Below the pieces are notes generated by a model that was given only the letters and a program-made list of their open reading frames with translations, was not told the origin of the DNA and did no database searches. This document shows, in pieces, positions 16,887 to 25,159 of a DNA stretch of 64,000 nucleotides (position 1 is its first letter; each line of letters starts with the position of its first letter). The stretch is taken from positions 558,001 through 622,000 of the forward strand of contig CAVTTP010000004.1 in NCBI GenBank assembly GCA_963737705.1, written 5' to 3'. This DNA is from PALSA-607 sp963737705. Lineage in GTDB: Bacteria; Actinomycetota; Actinomycetes; Acidothermales; Acidothermaceae. Both the position numbers and the translations under genes were made by a program.

Positions 16887-18482
16887 ATGCTCAAGCGTGC
16901 GCGGATTCCGCTGCAGCGCGTGCTCGGTCCGCTCGGCCAGGCGCTCGCGAGCGCCGGAGTCAGCCCCAACCTGGTTACGGCGATTGGCGCTCTCGGGGTC
17001 TGCACGTCGGCGCTGATCTGTTACCCGCGGGGCTGGCTCTTCTGGGGATCCTTCGCGATCACGATCTTCGTGCTGTCAGATCTGGTCGACGGCGCACTGG
17101 CCAGGGCCCGAGGCATCACCGGTCCGTGGGGCGCGTTCCTTGACTCGAGCCTGGATCGCCTTGCCGACTCCGCAGTGTTCGCCGGTCTGATCTGGTGGTT
17201 CGCCCGCGACGACCAACCGATCTTGCTCGGTCTGTGCATCTTCTGCCTGATCGCCGGCAACCTGGTCTCCTACACCCGGGCGCGGGCCGAGGGTCTTGGG
17301 TTGCGTGCCGATGTCGGTATCGCCGAACGCACGGAGCGCACAATCGTCATCCTGGTCGCAACTGGCCTGTCCGGGCTCGGCATTCCGTTCGTCCAAGCCA
17401 TCGGGCTGTGGCTGCTCGCGGCGGCGAGTGCGATCACCGTGTGCCAGCGGTTCGCGGTCGTCTACCGGCAGGCGAGCGCCATCACCACAGCCGTCACCCC
17501 CGCCGTCCACCACAGCCGTCCCCACAGTCGTCCCCACAGCGCAGGATTCGTGACCGACACGCAGGTCTCTCGCCGTGATCGATGGCGTACGCGTGGCTTC
17601 ATCGCCGGCGCGACGCTAGCCAGGGTCCTGCCCGAAGGATTACTGCGGCCGATCTTTCGAGTTATCGCGGACATGATCTGGCGGCGGCACGGCCGCAGCG
17701 TCCAGCAGCTTGAGCGCAACCTGCGACGGGTGGTGGGCTCGACGGTGCCCGCGGCTGAGCTCGCTGCGTTGACCCGGCGGGCGATGCGTTCCTATGGCCG
17801 CTACTGGCTGGAGTTCTTCCGGCTGCAGGCATTTTCGCGCGAACGGATTCTCGGCCGGATGATTTTCGAGGGCGAGGAGTTCCTGGCGGAGGCCCTCGCC
17901 GACGGGCGGGGCGTCGTGCTGGCCCTGCCGCACAGCGGGAACTGGGATCACGCTGGCGCGTGGTTGGTGCTGCGGGGATACCCGTTCACCACCGTGGCCG
18001 AGCGCCTGAAGCCCGAGGAGTTGTTCGACAGGTTTGTCGAAGCGAGGCAGCAGGTCGGCATGGAGGTGCTGCCGCTGACCGGTGGCGGCCGGACGACGTT
18101 CGCCCTGCTGCTCGCTCGGCTGCGGGCCGGCAAGACGCTGTGTCTCGTGGCCGATAGGGAGTTCGGGGACGGCGGTGTCGAAGTGTCCTTCTTCGGCGAG
18201 CGCGCGATGATGCCCGCCGGCCCGGCGTCCCTTGCGCTGGCGACCGGCGCGGCGTTGCTCCCGGCCTGTCTTTGGTACAGCGATGAGGGTGGCCCGGGCG
18301 GCAGCTGGTGCGGCTGGATGCGCGAGGAAATAAAGCCGCCCACCGAAGGTGACAAGCGGGCCAAGATAGCCGCGATGACACAAGCGCTGGCGGATCGATT
18401 CGCCGAAGGGATCGCTGCACACCCGGCGGACTGGCACATGCTCCAGCCGTTCTGGTTGGCCGACGTCCGGGCGCGCGGGTGA
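16887..18482 (+). CDS. pgsA: Fused phosphatidylinositol phosphate synthase and PIM acyltransferase (PgsA-PatA)
   Basis: One 531-residue open frame holds two enzymes that are usually separate. Residues 1-200 form a CDP-alcohol phosphatidyltransferase with the full motif D65-x2-D68-G-x2-A72-R-x8-G82-x3-D86-x3-D90 and several membrane helices; it makes phosphatidylinositol phosphate. Residues 228-531 form a phosphatidylinositol mannoside acyltransferase of the LpxL-like family with HSGNWD (349-354). The linker (about 200-225) is His/Pro/Ser-rich. A GTG at 17550 inside a GTGA could be the ancestral patA start, with TGA at 17551 in the +1 frame as the ancestral pgsA stop. Fusion by a recent indel or a sequence error is therefore possible. 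pimA follows with a GTGA overlap, completing the PIM pathway. Confidence 0.88.
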   Translation: MLKRARIPLQRVLGPLGQALASAGVSPNLVTAIGALGVCTSALICYPRGWLFWGSFAITIFVLSDLVDGALARARGITGPWGAFLDSSLDRLADSAVFAGLIWWFARDDQPILLGLCIFCLIAGNLVSYTRARAEGLGLRADVGIAERTERTIVILVATGLSGLGIPFVQAIGLWLLAAASAITVCQRFAVVYRQASAITTAVTPAVHHSRPHSRPHSAGFVTDTQVSRRDRWRTRGFIAGATLARVLPEGLLRPIFRVIADMIWRRHGRSVQQLERNLRRVVGSTVPAAELAALTRRAMRSYGRYWLEFFRLQAFSRERILGRMIFEGEEFLAEALADGRGVVLALPHSGNWDHAGAWLVLRGYPFTTVAERLKPEELFDRFVEARQQVGMEVLPLTGGGRTTFALLLARLRAGKTLCLVADREFGDGGVEVSFFGERAMMPAGPASLALATGAALLPACLWYSDEGGPGGSWCGWMREEIKPPTEGDKRAKIAAMTQALADRFAEGIAAHPADWHMLQPFWLADVRARG

Positions 18483-19624
18483 AGGTCGGCCTGGTCTGCC
18501 CCTACACGTGGGACGTCCCAGGGGGAGTGCAGGCGCACGTGCACGACCTGGCGCTCGCGCTTATCGGCCTCGGGCACGATGTGTCAGTCATCACGCCTGC
18601 TGACGACGAGGCAGCTTTGCCGCCCTACATCGTGTCGACCGGACGCGCCGTGCCCGTGCCCTATAACGGTGCCGTCGCCCGCATGGCGTTCGGTCCGTTA
18701 TCCGCCCGGCGCGTTCGCAGGTGGTTGCGCGAGGGCGACTTCGACGTCGTGCACGTTCACGAGCCGACCACGCCGAGTTTGTCTTTGCTAGCTACCTGGT
18801 CATTCGACGGCCCGCTGGTGGCGACATTCCATACGTCCGTGCAACGGGCTCGAACGCTCGCGGCCGCCTACCCGATTCTGCAAACCGCACTGGAAAAGAT
18901 CAGCGCGCGCATTGCGGTGTCGCAGGCCGCACGGCGCACGTTGGTCGAGCATCTCGGGGGCGACGCCGTGATGATTCCGAACGGCGTTTCGATGGCCGCG
19001 TTCGCCAACGTCGAGCCGTTTCCCGGCTGGCCAGGCGAGGGTGGCGCGCTGGGATTCCTCGGCCGCTTCGAAGAGGCGCGCAAGGGCTTGCCGGTTCTGC
19101 TTGCCGCCTTCGAGAAGCTCGCCGCAGTCCGTCCTGGCCTGAGGCTGCTGATAGCCGGACCAGGCGATCCAGCCGAAATTCGAGACGCGCTGCCCGCCGA
19201 TGTCTTCGATCGCGTGCACTTGCTCGGTCAAGTCAGCGATGCCGACAAGGCGCGCATGCTTGCGTCCGTCGACGTCTATGTGGCGCCCAACATCGGCGGC
19301 GAGAGCTTCGGCATCGTGTTGCTGGAGGCGATGGCGGTTGGCACCCCGGTGCTGGCCAGCGACCTCGAGGCGTTTCGAGCGGTGCTGGACGGCGGGCGGT
19401 CCGGTCAGCTGTTCGCGACCGGTGATGCCGACGATCTCGCGTTGAAAGCCGCGGAACTCCTCGACGACCCAGATGCGCGCGCCGCCCTCGTCGTGCTCGG
19501 GCGCGCAACCGCTCGCAGCTACGACTGGTCGACCGTGGCACGGGACATCGTGCGCGTGTACGAGACGGTCGCGGTCGACGCACCCGACCCGTTCGCGCGA
19601 CGCGGTGGGTACGGGAGGCGGTAG
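18479..19624 (+). CDS. pimA: Phosphatidylinositol alpha-mannosyltransferase PimA
   Basis: 381 residues, GT-B fold glycosyltransferase of family GT4. It transfers the first mannose from GDP-mannose to phosphatidylinositol at the inner membrane face. The N-terminal VCPYTWDVPGGVQAHVHDLA and VHVHEPTTPS segments and the C-terminal GESFGIVLLEAMAVGTPVLAS nucleotide-sugar site are typical. The GTG start overlaps the stop of the upstream pgsA-patA frame, as in mycobacteria where pgsA, the acyltransferase and pimA are consecutive. There is no signal peptide; membrane association would be through basic and hydrophobic patches. Confidence 0.94.
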   Translation: MKVGLVCPYTWDVPGGVQAHVHDLALALIGLGHDVSVITPADDEAALPPYIVSTGRAVPVPYNGAVARMAFGPLSARRVRRWLREGDFDVVHVHEPTTPSLSLLATWSFDGPLVATFHTSVQRARTLAAAYPILQTALEKISARIAVSQAARRTLVEHLGGDAVMIPNGVSMAAFANVEPFPGWPGEGGALGFLGRFEEARKGLPVLLAAFEKLAAVRPGLRLLIAGPGDPAEIRDALPADVFDRVHLLGQVSDADKARMLASVDVYVAPNIGGESFGIVLLEAMAVGTPVLASDLEAFRAVLDGGRSGQLFATGDADDLALKAAELLDDPDARAALVVLGRATARSYDWSTVARDIVRVYETVAVDAPDPFARRGGYGRR

Positions 19625-20251
19625 GTGCCCTGGTGGTTTTGGCTTGTCGTCGTTTTCGTGCTGCTTGCTGGCTACGTCACGGCGACCAGTAACCGGCTCG
19701 ACCGTTTGCACGCCCGCCTCGACGCCACGCGCGCGGCGCTTGATGCGCAACTGCTGCGGCGCGCGGCGGTGACGCTTGAGATCGCTGCGTCGGGGTTGCT
19801 CGACCCTGCAACGAGCGTGTTGCTCGCCAGCGCCGGGCATGAGGCTCGAGCGGCTTCGGGCGACGAAGCGGATCGTGAGGTCGTCGAGAGCCGCCTCACG
19901 GTGGCGTTGCGCGCCGCTTTCGACGACCCCGACGAAGCGCAGACCCTGGCAGAGGAGCCGGCTGGGCTCGCCCTCTTGGCCGAACTCGAAGCCGCAACGA
20001 CCAAGGTGCTGCTGGCCAGACGGTTCTCCAACGACGCAGTGACGGCCACGCTGGCCATTCGCCGCCATCGACTCGTGCGCTGGTTGCGCCTCGCCGGCCA
20101 CGTCCCGCCGCCGACCTTCTTCGAAATCGACGACACCCCGCCGGCGCATTTGGCGGTCGGAGATGCGTGGCCCGGTGCTGATGAGGCTTGGCGCGGTACG
20201 GATACCGACGGGAATGCCGAGGCGGCCGATGTCGCGCCGGACGTAGACTGA
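19625..20251 (+). CDS. Membrane-anchored LemA-like conserved protein
   Basis: 208 residues beginning directly after the pimA stop at GTG 19625. One N-terminal membrane segment (about 3-20, WWFWLVVVFVLLAGYV) is followed by a helical region with NRLDRLHARLDATRAALDAQLLRRAAVTLEIA, which resembles the LemA-type helical domain. The C-terminus (about 175-208) is acidic. Homologues occur at this position in many actinobacteria, often next to or fused with a NUDIX domain, which is absent here. Function unknown. Confidence 0.75.
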   Translation: MPWWFWLVVVFVLLAGYVTATSNRLDRLHARLDATRAALDAQLLRRAAVTLEIAASGLLDPATSVLLASAGHEARAASGDEADREVVESRLTVALRAAFDDPDEAQTLAEEPAGLALLAELEAATTKVLLARRFSNDAVTATLAIRRHRLVRWLRLAGHVPPPTFFEIDDTPPAHLAVGDAWPGADEAWRGTDTDGNAEAADVAPDVD

Positions 20252-20296
20252 ACGCAGCATTTCCTTACATCAGGCTGCCTTGAGAGGTCCTTTCCC

Positions 20297-21235
20297 TTGT
20301 CCAGCGAGTCAGCGCCTACTGAAAACGCCAGCGCATCGCCGTCCGACCGTGCTGCCCTCAAGGGCAGCGTCCGCGTCAAGCGCGGTATGGCCGAGATGCT
20401 CAAGGGTGGCGTCATCATGGACGTCGTCACGGCTGACCAGGCCAAGATCGCCGAGGACGCCGGTGCGGTAGCGGTCATGGCGCTCGAGAGGGTGCCCGCC
20501 GACATCCGGGCGCAGGGTGGCGTCGCGCGCATGAGCGACCCCGATCTGATCGAGGCGATCATCGCTGCGGTGTCGATCCCGGTCATGGCAAAGGCGCGCA
20601 TCGGCCACTTCGTGGAGGCGCAGATTCTCCAGTCGCTCGGCGTCGATTACGTCGACGAGTCCGAAGTTCTCACGCCGGCCGACTACAGCCATCACATCGA
20701 CAAGTGGGCGTTCACCGTTCCGTTTGTGTGCGGGTCGACAAGTCTCGGCGAGGCGTTGCGGCGCATCACTGAAGGCGCGGCGATGATCCGCTCGAAGGGC
20801 GAAGCAGGCACCGGCGACGTGTCGAACGCTACGGGGCACATGCGGCAGATCCGTGACGAGATCCGGCGCTTGTCGTCGCTGCCCGAGGACGAGCTTTACG
20901 TTGCTGCGAAAGAACTTCAGGCGCCTTACGAGCTCGTGCGCGAGGTTGCCGAGGCCGGCAAGCTCCCCGTCGTCCTGTTCACTGCGGGTGGCATCGCGAC
21001 GCCCGCCGACGCCGCGATGATGATGCAGCTCGGAGCAGAGGGCGTGTTCGTCGGCTCCGGCATTTTCAAGTCGGGCAACCCAGCACAGCGCGCCGAGGCG
21101 ATCGTGAAGGCCACCACCTTCTTCGACGACCCCGACGTCCTGGCGAAGGTGTCGCGCGGATTGGGCGAGGCGATGGTCGGCATCAACGTCGCCGACGTCC
21201 CGGTCGACCACCGGCTGGCCACCCGAGGTTGGTGA
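20297..21235 (+). CDS. pdxS: Pyridoxal 5'-phosphate synthase lyase subunit PdxS
   Basis: 312 residues, (beta/alpha)8 enzyme that forms PLP from ribose 5-phosphate, glyceraldehyde 3-phosphate and ammonia supplied by PdxT. Characteristic segments are GVIMDVVTADQAKIAEDAGA, MALERVPADIRAQGGVARM, MAKARIGHFVEAQILQ, DVSNATGHMRQIR and GAEGVFVGSGIFKS. The start is TTG 20297, placed after an AGAGGTCC ribosome-site-like stretch. The stop overlaps pdxT (GTGA). The pdxS-pdxT pair within the pimA-yebC interval is the standard actinobacterial arrangement. Confidence 0.97.
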   Translation: MSSESAPTENASASPSDRAALKGSVRVKRGMAEMLKGGVIMDVVTADQAKIAEDAGAVAVMALERVPADIRAQGGVARMSDPDLIEAIIAAVSIPVMAKARIGHFVEAQILQSLGVDYVDESEVLTPADYSHHIDKWAFTVPFVCGSTSLGEALRRITEGAAMIRSKGEAGTGDVSNATGHMRQIRDEIRRLSSLPEDELYVAAKELQAPYELVREVAEAGKLPVVLFTAGGIATPADAAMMMQLGAEGVFVGSGIFKSGNPAQRAEAIVKATTFFDDPDVLAKVSRGLGEAMVGINVADVPVDHRLATRGW

Positions 21236-21876
21236 TCACCCCTCGGGTTGGCGTCCTGGCGCTCCAGGGCGATGTTCGCGAACATCTCGCCGGTCTTGAG
21301 GCCGCCGGCGCCATCGGGTCAGCGGTTCGCCGTCCGACCGAGCTTGATGCCGTCGATGCACTCGTCATTCCGGGCGGTGAGTCGACGACGATGTACAAGC
21401 TGGCCGTCGCCTTCGACATGTTCGAACCACTGCGCAAGCGGGTGGATGCCGGGATGCCGGTCTACGGGTCATGTGCCGGCATGATCATGCTGGCGGATCG
21501 CCTGGTCGACGGCATCGAAGGCCAGTTGACTCTCGGCGGTCTCGACATCACAGTCCGGCGCAACGCCTTCGGTCGCCAGGTCGACTCGTTCGAGGCTTCG
21601 GTCGCACTCGATGGCATCGAGGGCGAGCCGTTTCATGCTGTGTTCATTCGCGCGCCGTGGGTCGAGAACGTCGGGCCCTCGGTCGAGGTGCTCGCTCGGG
21701 TGCCGGACGACTCCGGAGCTGACGACTCCGAGGCTGGCGGCGGCGCGGGTAGGATCGTCGCCGTCCGGCAGGGCGTCTTGCTAGCGACCGCCTTCCATCC
21801 GGAACTCACGGGGGACCACCGCGTTCACGCGCTTTTCGTCGAAGTTGTTCGCGAACATCTGAAGGAGCGGCCATGA
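21232..21876 (+). CDS. pdxT: Pyridoxal 5'-phosphate synthase glutaminase subunit PdxT
   Basis: About 214 residues, class I glutamine amidotransferase that feeds ammonia to PdxS. GVLALQGDVREH is the N-terminal strand, PGGESTTM the oxyanion region, GSCAGM carries the nucleophile Cys near residue 81, and FHPELTGD supplies the catalytic His-Glu pair. A short Asp/Gly/Ala-rich insertion (DDSGADDSEAGGGAG) before the last strand is not usual in the family. GTG 21232 overlaps the pdxS stop; a TTG one codon earlier is an alternative. The stop overlaps yebC (ATGA). Confidence 0.95.
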   Translation: MITPRVGVLALQGDVREHLAGLEAAGAIGSAVRRPTELDAVDALVIPGGESTTMYKLAVAFDMFEPLRKRVDAGMPVYGSCAGMIMLADRLVDGIEGQLTLGGLDITVRRNAFGRQVDSFEASVALDGIEGEPFHAVFIRAPWVENVGPSVEVLARVPDDSGADDSEAGGGAGRIVAVRQGVLLATAFHPELTGDHRVHALFVEVVREHLKERP

Positions 21877-22619
21877 GTGGGCACTCGAAGTGGGCGACCA
21901 CCAAACACAAGAAGGCCGTCATCGACTCGCGGCGCGGCAAGCTCTTCGCCAAGCTGATCAAGAACGTCGAGGTCGCCGCGCGAACAGGCGGAGCCGACGT
22001 GTCTGGCAACCCGACGCTCGCCGACGCGATCGCGAAGGCGAAGGGTTCGTCGGTACCCAACGAGAACATCGACCGGGCCGTCAAGCGCGGTGCCGGGCTT
22101 GAGGCTGGCGGCGCCGACTGGGAGCCGATCACCTACGAGGGCTACGGGCCTGGCGGCGTCGCGATGCTGATCGAATGCCTGACCGATAACCGCAACCGGG
22201 CGGCGTCCGAGGTGCGCACGGCTATGACCCGCGGCGGTGGCAACCTCGCCGACCCAGGCTCGGTCGCGTATCTGTTCAACCGCAAGGGCGTCGTGCTCGT
22301 GCCCAAGAACAAGCTCAGCGAGGACGACGTGTTGCTCGCCGTGTTGGATGCCGGCGCGCAGGAAGTCAATGACCTCGACGACTCCTTCGAGATCATCAGC
22401 GAGGCGACCGACCTCGCTGCCGTGCGGGCGGCTCTGAAGGCCGCGGGTATCGAGTACGAGTCGGCCGAGATCTCGTGGCTGCCGAGCGTGACCGTCGAGC
22501 TCGACGACGACACGGCTCGCAAGGTGTTGCGGCTCGTCGAAGCGCTCGAGGACTGCGACGACGTGCAGAATGTCTACGCCAACTTCGACATCTCCGACGA
22601 CGTCCTAGCCGAGGCGTAA
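21873..22619 (+). CDS. YebC/PmpR family protein
   Basis: 248 residues, with the family N-terminus MSGHSKWATTKHKKAVIDSR and the following NPTLADAIAKAK and NIDRAVKRG segments. Members are described as DNA-binding regulators or, more recently, as factors that help ribosomes at difficult sequences; which applies here cannot be told. The ATG overlaps the pdxT stop. In most actinobacteria ruvC follows directly; here a 1.25 kb island separates them. Confidence 0.95.
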   Translation: MSGHSKWATTKHKKAVIDSRRGKLFAKLIKNVEVAARTGGADVSGNPTLADAIAKAKGSSVPNENIDRAVKRGAGLEAGGADWEPITYEGYGPGGVAMLIECLTDNRNRAASEVRTAMTRGGGNLADPGSVAYLFNRKGVVLVPKNKLSEDDVLLAVLDAGAQEVNDLDDSFEIISEATDLAAVRAALKAAGIEYESAEISWLPSVTVELDDDTARKVLRLVEALEDCDDVQNVYANFDISDDVLAEA

Positions 22620-22631
22620 CCGTCCAGGCTC

Positions 22632-22707
22632 CCGACTTCGCAGCCCGAGTGGTCGTGAATTCGCAGCCTGGGCGGCACAAACGCGACCACTCGAGATGCG
22701 AAGTCGG
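22632..22707. repeat. Palindromic repeat, copy 1 (downstream of AbiEi-like gene)
   Basis: The 26-base arms 22632-22657 and 22682-22707 are inverted repeats with three mismatches, separated by a 24-base loop. The arms share CCGACTTCGCA and CGAGTGGTCG. As RNA or single-stranded DNA this would fold into a long hairpin. The same arm sequences recur in copy 2 on the other side of the gene. Confidence 0.85.
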
Positions 22708-22757
22708 CGCGGGAACGAGCTGGCATCGTGACAATCACGCCAAACTCACTCCGTGGG

Positions 22758-23723
22758 CTATGCGCGCAGTTCAGCCCGGGCGATCGCGCGGAGGATGCGG
22801 GCCACGACTATCTCTGGGTGGTTGACGATCTCATCCCACGTCCACCGGACAACCTCGTAGCCCAATTCGCGCAGGGCGTCTTCCCGCAGTTTCTCTGCCC
22901 AGAGGTCCGCAGGACGTTGGATCTTCAGGCGGCCGTCGGCCTCCCCGATGACCCGCCACTTCGTCCAGAGGAAGTCAACCCGCGCACGACCGCCGTCTCT
23001 GAGCAGGATTACGGCCTGCAGGATCGGCGCGGGTAGGCCGCCGAGCGCAAACGTGACCCGCGACCGTGACTCGAGTGGACTTTCGGCCGCCCCATCGGCG
23101 AAGTCGATGACCTGCGCTGCGCGTTGGATGCCGGGCCAGGATTCACATGCATCTCGGACGGCGACCATCCCAGCATGCGTCGTCAGTTCGAGATGGAGCG
23201 CGGCGTCAGCCAGTGCCACCCCTGCGGAGTATGGATAAGACCGCGCGAGATCGATGACCGTTCGAGCTGCGGTGGTCATCAGCAGCCCGTGGCGATACCC
23301 GACGTGAGAGTCGGGCAGGGATGCAGCGCGCTCGATGATCCCTGGGTGGGTGTGGCGCCCATGTCGCGAGGTCCGCGACCGTGTCAGGTACACCAGTGGG
23401 GTTGCTGCTCCGACCGACATTTCGCGGCTGACCGGCAGGTCACACAGGGTCCCTGCGGTCTCGTGACTTATTGCCGCTCCCGCGGTCATGACGAGTAGCG
23501 CGGCGGCTGCGTACAGCCATAGAGGGTCGGATCGTTCAGATAGCAACGCCGCACACAAGATGCCGCGTCGGAGCATCCGCCACCGGCCTGTGCTGACGAG
23601 GTGCCTGATCATCCCGCGGGTGTAGCCGGCGTTGATTGCGTCGGTGTAGGTGAACGGACGGCTTGCCTGCGGAAGGACGGACCGTTGGTCCGCGCGTGTC
23701 CTCAACCCCTCGACGTCCGCCAT
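22758..23723 (-). CDS. AbiEi-antitoxin-like N-terminus with DUF559-like C-terminal domain
   Basis: About 321 residues. The N-terminal part (about 15-60, FTYTDAINAGYTRGMIRHLVSTGRW) is a winged-helix segment like that of AbiEi-type antitoxins. The C-terminal part (about 225-320, with RVDFLWTKWRVIGEADG and LREDALRELGYEVVRWTW) resembles the Vsr/DUF559 nuclease-like fold. Such two-part proteins are frequent in actinobacteria; function is unproven and no partner AbiEii-like toxin is next to it. The ATG at 23723 is preferred over the longer frame to 23837, which would run into the repeat. The gene is flanked on both sides by related palindromes and runs against the surrounding operon. Confidence 0.72.
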   Translation of the reverse strand: MADVEGLRTRADQRSVLPQASRPFTYTDAINAGYTRGMIRHLVSTGRWRMLRRGILCAALLSERSDPLWLYAAAALLVMTAGAAISHETAGTLCDLPVSREMSVGAATPLVYLTRSRTSRHGRHTHPGIIERAASLPDSHVGYRHGLLMTTAARTVIDLARSYPYSAGVALADAALHLELTTHAGMVAVRDACESWPGIQRAAQVIDFADGAAESPLESRSRVTFALGGLPAPILQAVILLRDGGRARVDFLWTKWRVIGEADGRLKIQRPADLWAEKLREDALRELGYEVVRWTWDEIVNHPEIVVARILRAIARAELRA

Positions 23724-23781
23724 GAGACGACGATGAGCGGTGCCGTCGACCAAGAACGGGGCAGATGTACTGCGGTGCACA

Positions 23782-23876
23782 ACTTCGCATCCCTGGTGGC
23801 TGTGAATTGGGCGCTGTCGGCCGTAAAGCACAACCACTCGATGCGACGTCGCAAACGGGAGGGGTGCGAAGTCGGG
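23782..23876. repeat. Palindromic repeat, copy 2 (upstream of AbiEi-like gene)
   Basis: It shares ACTTCGCA-N-CCC, GTGG, GTGAATT and CCACTCGA blocks with copy 1 in the same order and orientation. The outer arms ACTTCGCATCCCT (23782-23794) and AGGGGTGCGAAGT (about 23860-23872) pair with one mismatch, and the inner arms CTGGTGGCTGTG and CACAACCACTCG pair with three. It lies between the start of the AbiEi-like gene and ruvC. Confidence 0.75.
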
Positions 23877-23939
23877 AAGGGGAAGGTGCGGGTGCGTCGC
23901 TGCGCCGAACGAGGCGCGGGCGCCGCTACGCTTCCGAAC

Positions 23940-24536
23940 ATGCGTTCGATACGGGTGCTTGGCGTCGACCCAGGGCTGACCCGCTGCGGCATCGGCGTCG
24001 TCGACAGCGCAGGGGGCGGCCGGGTGAGCTTGGTCGAGGTCGACGTCTTGCGGACGCCATCTGATGCCGACATCGGGGCGCGGCTACTCGCCCTCGAGGT
24101 CGGTTTCGAGGCGTGGATCGCCCGGCATCGACCCGACGTGATCGCGGTCGAGCGGGTCTTCAGCCAGCACAATGTGCGCACAGTCATGGGCACCGCGCAG
24201 GCCGCCGCCGTCGCTATCACTTGCGCCGCGCGCCGGGGCATCCCGGTCGCCTTGCGAACACCAAGTGAGGTCAAAGCCGCTGTCACCGGCCAGGGCCGCG
24301 CCGGCAAGGAGCAGGTGGCGTTCATGGTCCGCAAGTTGCTAGCGGCTCCTGGTTTGGTTGCCCCGGCTGATGCGACCGACGCGCTCGCACTCGCGATTTG
24401 CGAGGTGTGGCGAGGCGCTGCAAGTGCCAAGGTGAGCATTGCGCTCGAAAACGCGAACCTGCGCAGTGCCACTGTGGCAGCAGCCTCTGCGGCAGCTGCG
24501 AGCGCGGCGGCCGTAAGGACGGGAAGTAGCCGATGA
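23940..24536 (+). CDS. ruvC: Crossover junction endodeoxyribonuclease RuvC
   Basis: About 198 residues; resolves Holliday junctions during recombination. The acidic active site is visible: Asp10 in VLGVDPGLTRCG, Glu in IAVERVFSQHN, and the two Asp residues in PADATDALALAIC. The C-terminal 30 residues are Ala/Ser-rich and extend beyond the family core. ATG 23940 starts the conserved MRSIRVLGVDPG; the frame is open upstream through the repeat, but that portion is not conserved sequence. The stop overlaps ruvA (ATGA). Confidence 0.95.
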   Translation: MRSIRVLGVDPGLTRCGIGVVDSAGGGRVSLVEVDVLRTPSDADIGARLLALEVGFEAWIARHRPDVIAVERVFSQHNVRTVMGTAQAAAVAITCAARRGIPVALRTPSEVKAAVTGQGRAGKEQVAFMVRKLLAAPGLVAPADATDALALAICEVWRGAASAKVSIALENANLRSATVAAASAAAASAAAVRTGSSR

Positions 24537-25159
24537 TCGCGTTCGTTGCTGGCCGAGTCGCCTCAATCGCTCCCGACTCTGTGGTCGTCGAGGTCGGTGG
24601 TTTTGGGCTTCAGGTCTACTGCGCACCCACAGCGATCTCGCGGGTGCGGGTCGGTGAATCCGCGCGGTTCGCGACGTCGTTGGTCGTGCGCGAAGACTCG
24701 TTGACGCTGTACGGATTCGCCGACGACGACGAGCGCATGGTCTTCGAACTGCTGCAGACGGCGACCGGCGTCGGACCCCGGCTCGCTCAAGCCATGCTCG
24801 GCGTTCACCCCCCGTCGGCGCTGCGCCGAGCGGTTGCGACCGACGACTTCGCGACGCTTTCGCTGGTGCCTGGCATCGGTCGCAAGACTGCGCAGCGCAT
24901 CGTCCTCGAACTCAAGGACAAGCTCGCCGGTGCGACGCTCACCGAAGACGTCGTCGTCCTGCCGGGCGGCAGCAGCGCCAGCTGGCGTGGGAGCGTGCAC
25001 GGCGCGCTGCTCGGTCTCGGGTATTCCGTTCGCGAGGCGGACGACGCGGTGCAGGCGGTCGCCGGCGACGCTGACGCGATGGTGGTGGCGGGCGACGCGC
25101 CCGACGTCGGGGTGCTGCTGCGCCAGGCGCTGCGGTCACTGGGCGGCGCGCGCGTATGA
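24533..25159 (+). CDS. ruvA: Holliday junction branch migration protein RuvA
   Basis: 208 residues. The N-terminal OB-fold begins MIAFVAGRVASIAPDSVVVEVGGFGLQV. Helix-hairpin-helix motifs follow in TGVGPRLAQAMLG and VPGIGRKTAQRIVLELKDKL. The C-terminal domain III (about 158-205), LLGLGYSVREADDAVQAV, binds RuvB. RuvA tetramers clamp the four-way junction and load RuvB. It overlaps ruvC upstream and ruvB downstream by 4 bases each. Confidence 0.96.
   Translation: MIAFVAGRVASIAPDSVVVEVGGFGLQVYCAPTAISRVRVGESARFATSLVVREDSLTLYGFADDDERMVFELLQTATGVGPRLAQAMLGVHPPSALRRAVATDDFATLSLVPGIGRKTAQRIVLELKDKLAGATLTEDVVVLPGGSSASWRGSVHGALLGLGYSVREADDAVQAVAGDADAMVVAGDAPDVGVLLRQALRSLGGARV

Larger units (their letters stand above)
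22631..23876. mobile_element. Candidate small mobile island: AbiEi/DUF559-like gene between palindromic ends
   Basis: A 1246-base segment lies between yebC and ruvC, which are usually adjacent. Its outermost bases form a perfect 12-base inverted repeat, CCCGACTTCGCA (22631-22642) and TGCGAAGTCGGG (23865-23876). Each end is also part of a longer hairpin-forming element. The only gene inside is the minus-strand AbiEi/DUF559-like gene. No transposase and no clear target-site duplication are visible, so mobility is inference. Confidence 0.5.

Noticed and set aside
22631..23876. Possible insertion sequence or CRISPR-like repeat
   Set aside because: No transposase is present, there are only two repeat copies with unequal spacing and one gene between them. 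It is reported as a candidate mobile island instead.
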